Assembly (NCBI GenBank): GCA_021777635.1
Contig: JAJYDI010000009.1
Coordinates: forward strand, 1 to 22,074
Direction of reading: 5' to 3'
Length of the DNA stretch: 22,074 bases
From: Pseudomonadota bacterium
GTDB taxonomy: Bacteria; Pseudomonadota; Gammaproteobacteria; Xanthomonadales; Rhodanobacteraceae
A program made the translations under genes and the position numbers. Below are positions 8,143-15,217 of this stretch, piece after piece; the first letter of the stretch is position 1, and each line of letters opens with the position of its first letter. The notes beneath the pieces are model-generated. The model saw only the letters and a program-made list of their open reading frames with translations. It did not search any database and was not told the DNA's origin.

Positions 8143-10455
8143 ATGAAGCGTATCGCCGCCCTGATTCTGCTTGCCTGCCTGACCGCCAAAGCAAACGCCT
8201 TTGAACCGTTCGTGGTCTCGGGCATCCGCGTGGACGGGCTGACCCGCATCGCACCGGGGACCGTGTTCAGCTATCTGCCAGTGGAGCAGGGCGACACCCT
8301 GACCGACGCGCGTGCGCAGGATGCGATCCGCGCGCTGTTCCGCACCGGGTTCTTCAGTGATGTTTCACTGGACCGCCAAGGCAACATCCTCGTGGTCACC
8401 GTGGTCGAGCGGCCATCGATCGCCAAGATCGACATCCGCGGCAACAAGGACATCAAGACCGAACAGCTGATGAAGGGGCTCAAACAGATTGGGCTGGCCG
8501 AGGGCGACACTTTTGACCGCCTCGCGCTTGAGCGCGTGCAGCAGGAACTGACGCGGCAGTACTACAACCGCGGCAAGTACAACGTCACCATCGACCCACA
8601 CGTTACCCACCTGGATCGCAACCGGGTTGCCATCGACATCGAGATCCGCGAAGGCAAGGCGGCGCGGATCAAGGAAATCAATATCGTCGGCAATACCGCC
8701 TACAGCGACAAGCAGATCCGCAGCGATTTCGAGTCCAGCACCAGCAACTGGACCTCATGGTATTCGCACGACGATCAGTATTCGCGCGAAAAATTCACCG
8801 GCGACTTAGAAAAGCTGCAGAACTTCTACCTCGACCGCGGCTACGCCAACTTCACGATCAACTCGACCGAGGTGACGATCAGCCCCGACAAGCGCGACAT
8901 GTACATCGACGCGGACGTTCACGAGGGCCATCTGTACAAGATCGCCGACGTCAAGCTGCTGGGCCGCCTGGTGCTGCCTGAGACGGCCCTACGCCGACTG
9001 GTCCTGGTCAAGCCCGGCGACACTTTCTCGCGCAGGCGCATCGAGGCCAGCACCAACGCGATCACGCTTGTGCTGTCGAACATCGGCTATGCCTTCGCCA
9101 AAGTCACGCCAGTGCCAAAGATCGACAAGGAAAACCGCACCGTTGACCTGACCCTGTTCATCGAGCCGGGCCAGCGAGTCTACGTGCGCCGCATCGTGTT
9201 CAAGGGCAACAGCACCACCGAGGACGAGGTGATGCGCCGCGAGATGCGCCAGTTCGAGGGCGGCTGGTACTCGCAGGCGGCGATCGACCGCTCCAAGGTG
9301 CGCTTGGAGCGCCTCGGCTTCTTCAAGTCGGTTGAGATCAAGAACGAGCGCGTGCCAGGTTCTCCCGACGAGGTCGACCTTCTGGTCAAAGTCGCAGAAG
9401 AGCCCTCCGGCGCGCTGCAGTTCGGCGTCGGCTATTCGCAGGTCTCGGGCGTGATCGGCAGCTTCTCGGTCTCCGAACGCAATTTCCTCGGCACCGGCAA
9501 GCAGGTATCGGCGCAGGTGCAGCAGAGTTCGTTCCTCAAGCAGTACAGCCTGAGCTACCTCGATCCCTACTTCACCGACAATGGCGTCAGCCTTGGTTAC
9601 AACGCCAGCTACACCGAGTTGAACCAGGGCCAAGCGAACATCGCCAGCTACCTGTACAACACCAAGTCGTTCTCGACCTACTTCGGCATTCCGATTTCCG
9701 AAACCGACACCATCAACGTCGGCCTTGGACTGAGTAGCAACACCATCAACACCTATCCGGGACTGACCCCGCAGGCGCTGATCGACTACCAGAACCTGCT
9801 CGGACACCGCACCATCCACTCGTGGACGGCGACCATTTCGTACGCCCATGACACGCGCAACCAGTACTTCACCCCGACCCGCGGTGGCCTGCAATCGATC
9901 TCCGCCGAGATCGCTCTGCCCGGCTCGACCGTGCAGTACTACAAGCTTTTTGCGGTCAGCAGCAACTACTTCCCACTACCCAAGTCGTTCGTGCTGGGCC
10001 TGACCGGCAACGTTGGTTATGGCAGTACCTACGGACGCGACAGCAGCTTGGCATTTCCGTTCTGGCAGAACTATTTTGGCGGCGGCGTGACCGATGTGCG
10101 CGGCTTTATGGACAACACCCTCGGCCCGCGCCTGACCGTTCCCGGCTATACCAACGCACAGCCGATCGGCGGTGCGTTCAAGGTGCTGGGCCGTGCCGAA
10201 CTGTTCCTGCCGCTGCCCTTCCTCAAGGACAGCAACACCGCACGCGTGTCGCTGTTCTACGACACCGGCAACGTGTTCAGCACTTACAGCCAGTTCGCGT
10301 GGGGCCAGCTGCGCTCCTCCGTCGGCATCGGCCTGCAGTGGCGCGCGCCGATCGGCCCGATCAACATCAGTTACGCGATGCCGATCAAGTACAACCGGGT
10401 CACCGATGCGCCCTTCATCGAGCGCTTCCAGTTCACATTCGGCTCGACCTTCTGA
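8143..10455 (+). CDS. bamA: Outer membrane protein assembly factor BamA
   Basis: BamA is the central beta-barrel of the BAM complex that folds and inserts outer-membrane proteins. The 770-residue precursor has a signal peptide (MKRIAALILLACLTAKANA, with cleavage predicted before Phe20) and then five POTRA domains, roughly 22-92, 93-173, 175-263, 266-344 and 347-421. POTRA starts such as FVVSGIRVDGLTRI, IAKIDIRGNKDI, RIKEINIVGNTAY and YVRRIVFKGNSTT are easy to see. The barrel runs from about 425 to the C-terminal FQFTFGSTF, which ends in the aromatic residue typical of outer-membrane proteins. The lid-loop VRGF motif is at 652-655. It follows rseP by 69 nt, in which I saw only a weak 5-bp hairpin (GTCAG 8091-8095 with CTGAC 8100-8104) and no sigma-E promoter. 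Confidence 0.98.
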   Translation: MKRIAALILLACLTAKANAFEPFVVSGIRVDGLTRIAPGTVFSYLPVEQGDTLTDARAQDAIRALFRTGFFSDVSLDRQGNILVVTVVERPSIAKIDIRGNKDIKTEQLMKGLKQIGLAEGDTFDRLALERVQQELTRQYYNRGKYNVTIDPHVTHLDRNRVAIDIEIREGKAARIKEINIVGNTAYSDKQIRSDFESSTSNWTSWYSHDDQYSREKFTGDLEKLQNFYLDRGYANFTINSTEVTISPDKRDMYIDADVHEGHLYKIADVKLLGRLVLPETALRRLVLVKPGDTFSRRRIEASTNAITLVLSNIGYAFAKVTPVPKIDKENRTVDLTLFIEPGQRVYVRRIVFKGNSTTEDEVMRREMRQFEGGWYSQAAIDRSKVRLERLGFFKSVEIKNERVPGSPDEVDLLVKVAEEPSGALQFGVGYSQVSGVIGSFSVSERNFLGTGKQVSAQVQQSSFLKQYSLSYLDPYFTDNGVSLGYNASYTELNQGQANIASYLYNTKSFSTYFGIPISETDTINVGLGLSSNTINTYPGLTPQALIDYQNLLGHRTIHSWTATISYAHDTRNQYFTPTRGGLQSISAEIALPGSTVQYYKLFAVSSNYFPLPKSFVLGLTGNVGYGSTYGRDSSLAFPFWQNYFGGGVTDVRGFMDNTLGPRLTVPGYTNAQPIGGAFKVLGRAELFLPLPFLKDSNTARVSLFYDTGNVFSTYSQFAWGQLRSSVGIGLQWRAPIGPINISYAMPIKYNRVTDAPFIERFQFTFGSTF

Positions 10456-10461
10456 GGCGTG

Positions 10462-10483
10462 GGCGCCGGCCTTGGCCGGCGCC
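10462..10483. other. Strong GC hairpin between bamA and lpxD
   Basis: GGCGCCGGCC (10462-10471) and GGCCGGCGCC (10474-10483) are perfect reverse complements separated by two T. The pairing begins 7 nt after the bamA stop. In RNA the stem would be about 8 bp with a small loop and would be very stable. No T-run follows, so it resembles a mRNA-end stabiliser or a U-less terminator more than a classical one. It could separate bamA expression from lpxD. Confidence 0.5.
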
Positions 10484-10507
10484 GCGCGGTCCGGGTAGAG
10501 TCCGCGC

Positions 10508-11539
10508 ATGTCCGCAACTGTCTTTCATCGCCTCGACGAGCTGGCTTCGCGCTTCGACCTTGAGCGGCGCGGTGACGCCGCGACAGCGATCGCTGGCGTT
10601 GCCACGCTGGCGGATGCCGGTCCGCGGCAGCTGGCGTTCCTGGCCAATCCGCGCTACGCGGCGCAGCTGGCGACGACGCGTGCCGGGGCCGTGGTGTTGC
10701 GCGCCGAGGATGCCAGCGTCTGCCCAGTGCCCGCGCTTATCGCGGCCGACCCCTATCTGGCCTTCGCCCACATCGCAGCGTTGTTCGAGCAGCGCCCGCA
10801 TCCGCAGCCGGGCATCCATCCCAGTGCGGTGATTGCGCCCGGTGCACGGATCAGCGCCAGCGCAAGTATCGGGCCGTTGTGCGTGATCGATGATGGCGCG
10901 GTAATCAGCGATGGCGCCGGGCTCGGCCCGCACTGCACGGTCGGTCGCGACTGCACAGTAGGCGCGCAATCGCGGCTGGTGGCAAACGTGACTCTGGTTG
11001 AGCGCGTCACGCTCGGACGCCGCGTCCTGGTGCACCCGGGCGCGGTACTCGGCGCCGACGGATTTGGTCTGGCTTTTGAGCATGATCACTGGATCAAGGT
11101 GCCGCAACTCGGCGGCTTGCGCATCGGCGACGACTGCGAAATTGGCGCCAACACCACGATCGACCGCGGCGCGCTGGGCGACACCGTGCTCGAAGAAGAC
11201 GTGCGCCTCGACAACCAAATTCAGATTGCGCACAACGTCTTCATCGGCGCACACACTGCGATGGCCGGCTGCTCCGCGGTGGCCGGAAGCGCCCGCGTTG
11301 GCCGTCATTGCCTGATTGGCGGGAGCGCCGGCATTCTCGGCCACCTTGAGGTGGCCGACCGGGTTACGATCACCGCCATGAGCCTGGTAGCGCATTCCAT
11401 TCGCGAACCCGGCGAATACTCCTCGGGGACCGCGCTGCAGGATAACCGTCAGTGGCGCCGCAATGCCGCACGTCTGAAGCATCTGGATGACTATGTGCGC
11501 CGCCTGACGGCGCTGGAAAAGGGACCCCGCGATGACTGA
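10508..11539 (+). CDS. lpxD: UDP-3-O-(3-hydroxyacyl)glucosamine N-acyltransferase LpxD
   Basis: LpxD adds the second 3-hydroxyacyl chain, from acyl-ACP, to the glucosamine amino group of UDP-3-O-acyl-GlcN, the third step of lipid A synthesis. The 343 residues match the E. coli 341. The N-terminal uridine-binding domain (about 1-100) includes QLAFLANPRYAAQLATTRAGAVV. The left-handed parallel beta-helix follows as hexapeptide repeats from about 103 (PGIHPSAVIAPGARI). GADGFGLAF (182-190) and IDRGALGDT are typical, and the catalytic His is His242 in QIQIAHNVFIG. The C-terminal helix (MSLVAHSIREPGEYSSGTAL onward) is present. skp, which lies between bamA and lpxD in E. coli, is absent here. The stop overlaps the fabZ start by 8 nt. 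Confidence 0.97.
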   Translation: MSATVFHRLDELASRFDLERRGDAATAIAGVATLADAGPRQLAFLANPRYAAQLATTRAGAVVLRAEDASVCPVPALIAADPYLAFAHIAALFEQRPHPQPGIHPSAVIAPGARISASASIGPLCVIDDGAVISDGAGLGPHCTVGRDCTVGAQSRLVANVTLVERVTLGRRVLVHPGAVLGADGFGLAFEHDHWIKVPQLGGLRIGDDCEIGANTTIDRGALGDTVLEEDVRLDNQIQIAHNVFIGAHTAMAGCSAVAGSARVGRHCLIGGSAGILGHLEVADRVTITAMSLVAHSIREPGEYSSGTALQDNRQWRRNAARLKHLDDYVRRLTALEKGPRDD

Positions 11540-12002
11540 GACCGTACTCAGCCTGCCCGTGGACGTGAAAGCGATCCAAGGCCTGCTGCCGCACCGCTAC
11601 CCGTTCCTGCTGGTCGATCGCGTGATTGCGCTGGAACCAGGCCGCTCGATCACGGCGATCAAGAACGTTACGGTCAACGAGCCGTACTTTCAGGGCCATT
11701 TCCCCGGCCACCCGGTGATGCCCGGGGTGCTGATCATCGAAGCTTTGGCGCAGGCCTCGGGCCTGCTGGTGCAGCTGTCCGGCGACACCCCGGAACCGAC
11801 CGTGGGCAGCCGCATGCTGTTTTACCTAGTCAAGGTCGACAAGGCGCGCTTCAATCGCATCGTTGTTCCCGGCGACCAACTGCAGCTCAAGGTGACGCTC
11901 AAGCGCATGCTGCGTGGCATGGGCCTGTTCGAGGCCGCGGCACTGGTCGAGAGTACCGTTGCTGCCAGCTGCGAGATCATGTGTGCCGGGCGCGCCGAAT
12001 GA
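11532..12002 (+). CDS. fabZ: 3-hydroxyacyl-ACP dehydratase FabZ
   Basis: FabZ dehydrates 3-hydroxyacyl-ACP to trans-2-enoyl-ACP in each fatty-acid elongation cycle, and so competes with LpxA and LpxD for 3-hydroxyacyl-ACP. The 156 residues are normal for the family. The hot-dog fold shows IQGLLPHRYPFLLVDRV (about 15-31) and the active-site helix region YFQGHFPGHPVMPGVLIIEA, with catalytic His56 and Glu70. The C-terminal half (FYLVKVDKARFNRIVVPGDQL) also matches. The start is the ATG in ATGACTGA, which overlaps the lpxD stop by 8 nt, with a GGGA ribosome-binding site upstream inside lpxD. The 118-nt gap to lpxA is longer than elsewhere in this cluster and holds a hairpin. Confidence 0.97.
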   Translation: MTETVLSLPVDVKAIQGLLPHRYPFLLVDRVIALEPGRSITAIKNVTVNEPYFQGHFPGHPVMPGVLIIEALAQASGLLVQLSGDTPEPTVGSRMLFYLVKVDKARFNRIVVPGDQLQLKVTLKRMLRGMGLFEAAALVESTVAASCEIMCAGRAE

Positions 12003-12036
12003 TCGGACGCAATGCCAAGCCCGTCCCAGGAAAGCG

Positions 12037-12060
12037 CCAAGGGCGCGAAAGGGCCTTTGG
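12037..12060 (+). other. Hairpin in the fabZ-lpxA spacer
   Basis: CCAAGGGC (12037-12044) can pair with GCCTTTGG (12053-12060) in eight pairs including one G-U, with an 8-nt loop. A weaker downstream pairing is GTGAG (12062-12066) with CTCAC (12083-12087). No long U-tract follows. It may be an attenuator or an RNA-processing site ahead of lpxA; the sequence alone cannot tell. Confidence 0.35.
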
Positions 12061-12120
12061 AGTGAGTGTTCTTTGCGCTCTCCTCACCCATCGCGGACAT
12101 AGGCTTTCCGGGACATCACG

Positions 12121-12894
12121 ATGAGCGTGCACCCCACCGCCGTAGTCGATGCCGCCGCGCAACTGGCCGCGGACGTCCAAATCGGCCCCTACAGTGTTAT
12201 CGGACCCGGTGTCGAGATCGGCGGTGGCACCCGCATCGGCGCGCACGTGGTGATCGGCGGCCCCACGCGTATTGGCTCGGATAACCGCATCTGGCCGTTC
12301 AGCGCCATCGGCGGTGACCCGCAGGACAAGAAGTTCCACGGCGAGACCAGCGAACTGGTGATCGGCGATCGCAACACCATCCGCGAATATGTCAGCATTA
12401 ATCGTGGCACCGGCGATGGCGCGCATGTCACCCGCGTCGGCAGTGACAATTGGATCATGGCCTACGTGCATATCGCGCATGATTGCGTGGTCGGCGATCA
12501 TACCGTGCTGGCCAACAACGCCACCTTGGCTGGACACGTCGAGGTTGGCGACCACGTCATACTCGGGGGATTCGCCGGGGCCCATCAGTTCTGCAAGATC
12601 GGCGCGCACGCCTTCGCCGCGATGTATTCCGCCATCAACCGCGACGTGCCGCCCTTTTGCTATGTGGCCGGACAGTTCGCCGAGCCGCGCGGCGTCAATA
12701 GTGAAGGACTGAAGCGGCGCGGATTCAGTGCCGAGCGCGTGGCCGCAATTAAGCGCGCCTATCGCACGCTGTACATGGCAGGGCTACCGCTGGCCGAAGC
12801 GCGCGCGAAGCTTGCCGAGCAGGCGCGCGAAAGCGGAGACGTCGCCACGATGCTGGCTTTCATCGAACGTTCGGAGCGCTCACTCGTGCGTTGA
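12121..12894 (+). CDS. lpxA: UDP-N-acetylglucosamine 3-hydroxyacyl transferase LpxA
   Basis: LpxA transfers a 3-hydroxyacyl chain from ACP to the 3-OH of UDP-GlcNAc, the first step of lipid A synthesis. The 257 residues are close to the E. coli 262. The left-handed beta-helix of hexapeptide repeats runs from [15 protein letters not shown] to about 185, with [11 protein letters not shown] (65-75) and INRGT (93-97). The catalytic His is His120 in YVHIAHDC, corresponding to E. coli His125. At the acyl-ruler position (E. coli Gly173) there is Met168, as in Pseudomonas aeruginosa, which suggests a short 3-hydroxyacyl chain near ten carbons. The C-terminal helical domain begins at [16 protein letters not shown] precedes the ATG by 7 nt. 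lpxB does not follow: the next gene, chpC, is convergent after 35 nt. Confidence 0.97.
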   Translation: MSVHPTAVVDAAAQLAADVQIGPYSVIGPGVEIGGGTRIGAHVVIGGPTRIGSDNRIWPFSAIGGDPQDKKFHGETSELVIGDRNTIREYVSINRGTGDGAHVTRVGSDNWIMAYVHIAHDCVVGDHTVLANNATLAGHVEVGDHVILGGFAGAHQFCKIGAHAFAAMYSAINRDVPPFCYVAGQFAEPRGVNSEGLKRRGFSAERVAAIKRAYRTLYMAGLPLAEARAKLAEQARESGDVATMLAFIERSERSLVR

Positions 12895-12929
12895 GCGCGC
12901 GGCTCCGAAGATGCGCTCCGGCGCGCTGC

Positions 12930-13400
12930 TCAGGCCGCTTGCGCTAGTGCCTCGATCACCAGATCCTCGAGCACCGGCATGTCCGGGATCACCGCGAGAT
13001 CGTCGCGCAATAGTACTTCCTCGCGGACCCCCGGAGGCAGCGCATGGCCGTCACCGGTGGGCATCAGCAGATCCGGCGTCAGTGTGGTCAGTCGCGGGAA
13101 TCCCTGGGTCAGCAGCGCCAGGAATGGAAGCTTGGGATGGCCACCCAGTGCCTTGAGCACGGCCACGCGCGCATGCAACGCGCCTTCGCCACTGCCGTAG
13201 CCAGCGAGAGTCGAAAAAGACAGCAGCGGCACACGCCAGCCACGCCAGCGGATGCGTCCGAGCAGCCATGCCGGTGCGCCGGCGACCGGCTCCGCGTTCG
13301 CGAAAGTGATTACCTCGGCCACGGTGGCATTGGGCAGCAGAACGCGGGTGCCGCTTACCGGAATCATTACGCCGCGGATTTCGCGCGGGAGTTCGTTCAT
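12930..13400 (-). CDS. chpC: CheW-like coupling protein ChpC
   Basis: This 156-residue CheW-domain protein probably links a receptor to the ChpA kinase, as P. aeruginosa ChpC does, where it is proposed as a second adaptor besides PilI. The protein opens with LPREIRGVMIPVSGTRVLLPNATVAEV, the first beta-strands of a CheW fold. It continues with WLLGRIRWRGWRVPLLSFSTL (about 45-65), where GRIRWRGWRVPLL matches the conserved CheW core. The frame is open to 13535, but that 45-residue extension lies within chpB and is Cys/Arg-rich. The ATG at 13400 has AGGGGA upstream and overlaps the chpB stop in ATGA, indicating coupled translation. It is the last gene of the chp cluster here; chpD and chpE are not seen. 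Confidence 0.85.
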   Translation of the reverse strand: MNELPREIRGVMIPVSGTRVLLPNATVAEVITFANAEPVAGAPAWLLGRIRWRGWRVPLLSFSTLAGYGSGEGALHARVAVLKALGGHPKLPFLALLTQGFPRLTTLTPDLLMPTGDGHALPPGVREEVLLRDDLAVIPDMPVLEDLVIEALAQAA

Positions 13401-15217
13401 GCCTGTCCCCTGCCCAGTTCGGAAGCGAGTCGCGCGGCAAGATCGCGCGGTGTGGCAAAATAGCCGATCAATCCGGCACTGCCGGCAGCATCCACCATCG
13501 AGCTGACCACACAACTCGATGGCTCCTGGCCCCAAACGCGACCGCCACGCGCGGCGACGACATGCGCACCCGCGACCGCGTCGCTCGCCATCCCGGAAAG
13601 AATCAATGCCAGCACATCGGGGCCGAAGATTTCGGCGACTGCGGTGAAGGTATCGTCGATCGACGGGTCATAAGGGCTGCCCGTTGGCAGCGGTTCAAGC
13701 TGAACGCGCCCGCTGCGGTCAATGCGCAGACGCTTGCCGCTCGGTACTACCATGACCTCACCGTGGCGCAAGGACGCACCGGCCTCCGCCAGTCGCACCG
13801 GCAGTGTGCCGGCCTTCCCCAACTGCTGGGTCAGCGAGCCGTTGAAGGCCGCGTCGATATGTTGCGCGACCACCAGTGCCGCGGGCAAATCGGCAGGAAG
13901 CGCGGCGAGAAACTCGTGCAGGGCCTCGGGGCCGCCAATCGAGGCACCGAGGACCACGACGCGGCGCAGCGCGAACCGCTGTCCCGTCGAATTCAGTTCG
14001 TGCGCCTTCGCTTCAACGTGCGGCGCTACCGCCTCCTCGATCGGGATCAGCTCAAGGCCACCAAAATCCACCTCGAAAGGCGCCACGCCATCAGCGCCCA
14101 TGGGCGCAGGCGCCAGATAATCCGCAGCGGACACCGTTTCGATGCCGAATTCGGCGGCAGTCACGGGCACCGCATCAGGCGCCGACGGCAAGGAATCGAA
14201 CCCATCTGGCAAGTCGAATCCGAGCAGTCCCCAGTCGGGTGCATCGGGGAGCGACGCCGGCGCGAGCGTCGTAACCGGTACGCTCACGGAGGGTATTTCG
14301 TCCAGCGGCTCCAAACTGAAGCCGCGCACGTTGACTTGCGCAACCGGCACAGTGTCGCTGACCGGAACGGTCAATGGGCCCTGCTCCTGCTCGGCGCTGA
14401 CGCGCGCCAGCCAAGCGTCGATGTCCTCAACCGGGGTTGGCGTGGGGACCGGTGCCTGCAACCCGGCATCCGCGGCATCCAGTAGCGGTGATCCGGCAAG
14501 CAGCGCAGCGATTTCATCGTCTAGCGCTGTCGGGTCAACGAGCGGTGCGACAGAGGCGTTGATTGCGCCAGCCGGATCGATCGTCGCGGGAAGCAGCTCG
14601 AACAGCGCATCGATCTCAGCATCGCCGATGGATTCGGACGCGCCGGACGCTTGAACCTGCGCCACGGGCACTTCCGCAACGTTTTCGACCGGCTGCGCCT
14701 GTGGAATCGCCAGCACCGATGTAGCTTGCTGACCCGCCACCTCAGCGTCCACGGGCGCCTGCTCCGTTTCGACCAACGGCGCCGAGGTCGGAGTGACTGT
14801 CCTCTGCGGGTCGACCGCAGCCGTCATTGGCGCAGGGACCACGCGGGCACCCGCTGGGCGCGGCGGATCAACGTCAGCGCTGCCGAGTATCTTCGCTGCT
14901 AGGTGACGCGCCCAGCGCGCCTGGTCCCAGCCCGACAGCCGACGCGAGGCCTCCGCATCGTTGAAAACCACGCGCTGCCTCGACCCGTCGAGCGCGCCAT
15001 ACAAAATCTCGATCGCATCCTCGGCCGCGGGTTCGAGGCTTATCACGATCACCTCGGCGCCGCAGTCGGCTACCGCGGCCGGCGTCGCATGAGCAGCGGA
15101 ATCCTCAAGAACGATCTGCGCCCCGCGATCCAACAACGCCTGGCGTAGGCGCGCGCCAAGCGCAGCGTCCTCGAACAGCAGGGCCACGGCAGGCACGGTG
15201 GAGGCGACTTCAGGCAC
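13397..15217 (-). CDS. chpB: ChpB, CheB-type methylesterase with degenerate receiver and long linker
   Basis: ChpB should remove methyl groups from glutamates of a PilJ-type receptor. The C-terminal methylesterase domain (about 418-603) has GASIGG with Ser426, VAQHI with His453 and SGMASDAVAG with Asp546, so the triad is intact. The N-terminal part (about 8-115) has the strand-helix rhythm of a receiver (VALLFED, VIVISLEP, RVVFND), but no Asp at the phospho-acceptor strand and no clear Lys. Between them lie about 290 residues rich in Ala, Pro, Val and acidic residues, which I read as disordered. The start is a GTG at 15217, with GGAG seven bases upstream and an 8-nt overlap with chpA. A longer frame to an ATG at 15298 would lie wholly inside chpA, and a GTG at 15196 is the alternative. 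The stop overlaps chpC by 4 nt. Confidence 0.87.
   Translation of the reverse strand: MPEVASTVPAVALLFEDAALGARLRQALLDRGAQIVLEDSAAHATPAAVADCGAEVIVISLEPAAEDAIEILYGALDGSRQRVVFNDAEASRRLSGWDQARWARHLAAKILGSADVDPPRPAGARVVPAPMTAAVDPQRTVTPTSAPLVETEQAPVDAEVAGQQATSVLAIPQAQPVENVAEVPVAQVQASGASESIGDAEIDALFELLPATIDPAGAINASVAPLVDPTALDDEIAALLAGSPLLDAADAGLQAPVPTPTPVEDIDAWLARVSAEQEQGPLTVPVSDTVPVAQVNVRGFSLEPLDEIPSVSVPVTTLAPASLPDAPDWGLLGFDLPDGFDSLPSAPDAVPVTAAEFGIETVSAADYLAPAPMGADGVAPFEVDFGGLELIPIEEAVAPHVEAKAHELNSTGQRFALRRVVVLGASIGGPEALHEFLAALPADLPAALVVAQHIDAAFNGSLTQQLGKAGTLPVRLAEAGASLRHGEVMVVPSGKRLRIDRSGRVQLEPLPTGSPYDPSIDDTFTAVAEIFGPDVLALILSGMASDAVAGAHVVAARGGRVWGQEPSSCVVSSMVDAAGSAGLIGYFATPRDLAARLASELGRGQA

Noticed and set aside
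8989..9894. 301-residue minus-strand frame inside bamA
   Set aside because: It is opposite the POTRA-barrel region of bamA with no family signature or ribosome-binding site.
10433..11482. 349-residue open frame antisense to lpxD
   Set aside because: It lies fully opposite a clear lpxD gene, matches no family I recognise and is explained by high GC at third positions keeping stop codons rare.
12895..12929. Bidirectional intrinsic terminator between lpxA and chpC
   Set aside because: Only an imperfect GC stem is present and neither strand has a T-run, so I do not annotate a terminator.
13562..14485. 307-residue plus-strand frame opposite chpB
   Set aside because: Arg/His/Gln-rich translation over the repetitive linker and esterase of chpB, with no domain. 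The nearby 170-residue Ser/Gly-rich frame (14142-14654) is likewise an antisense image of the Ala/Pro linker.
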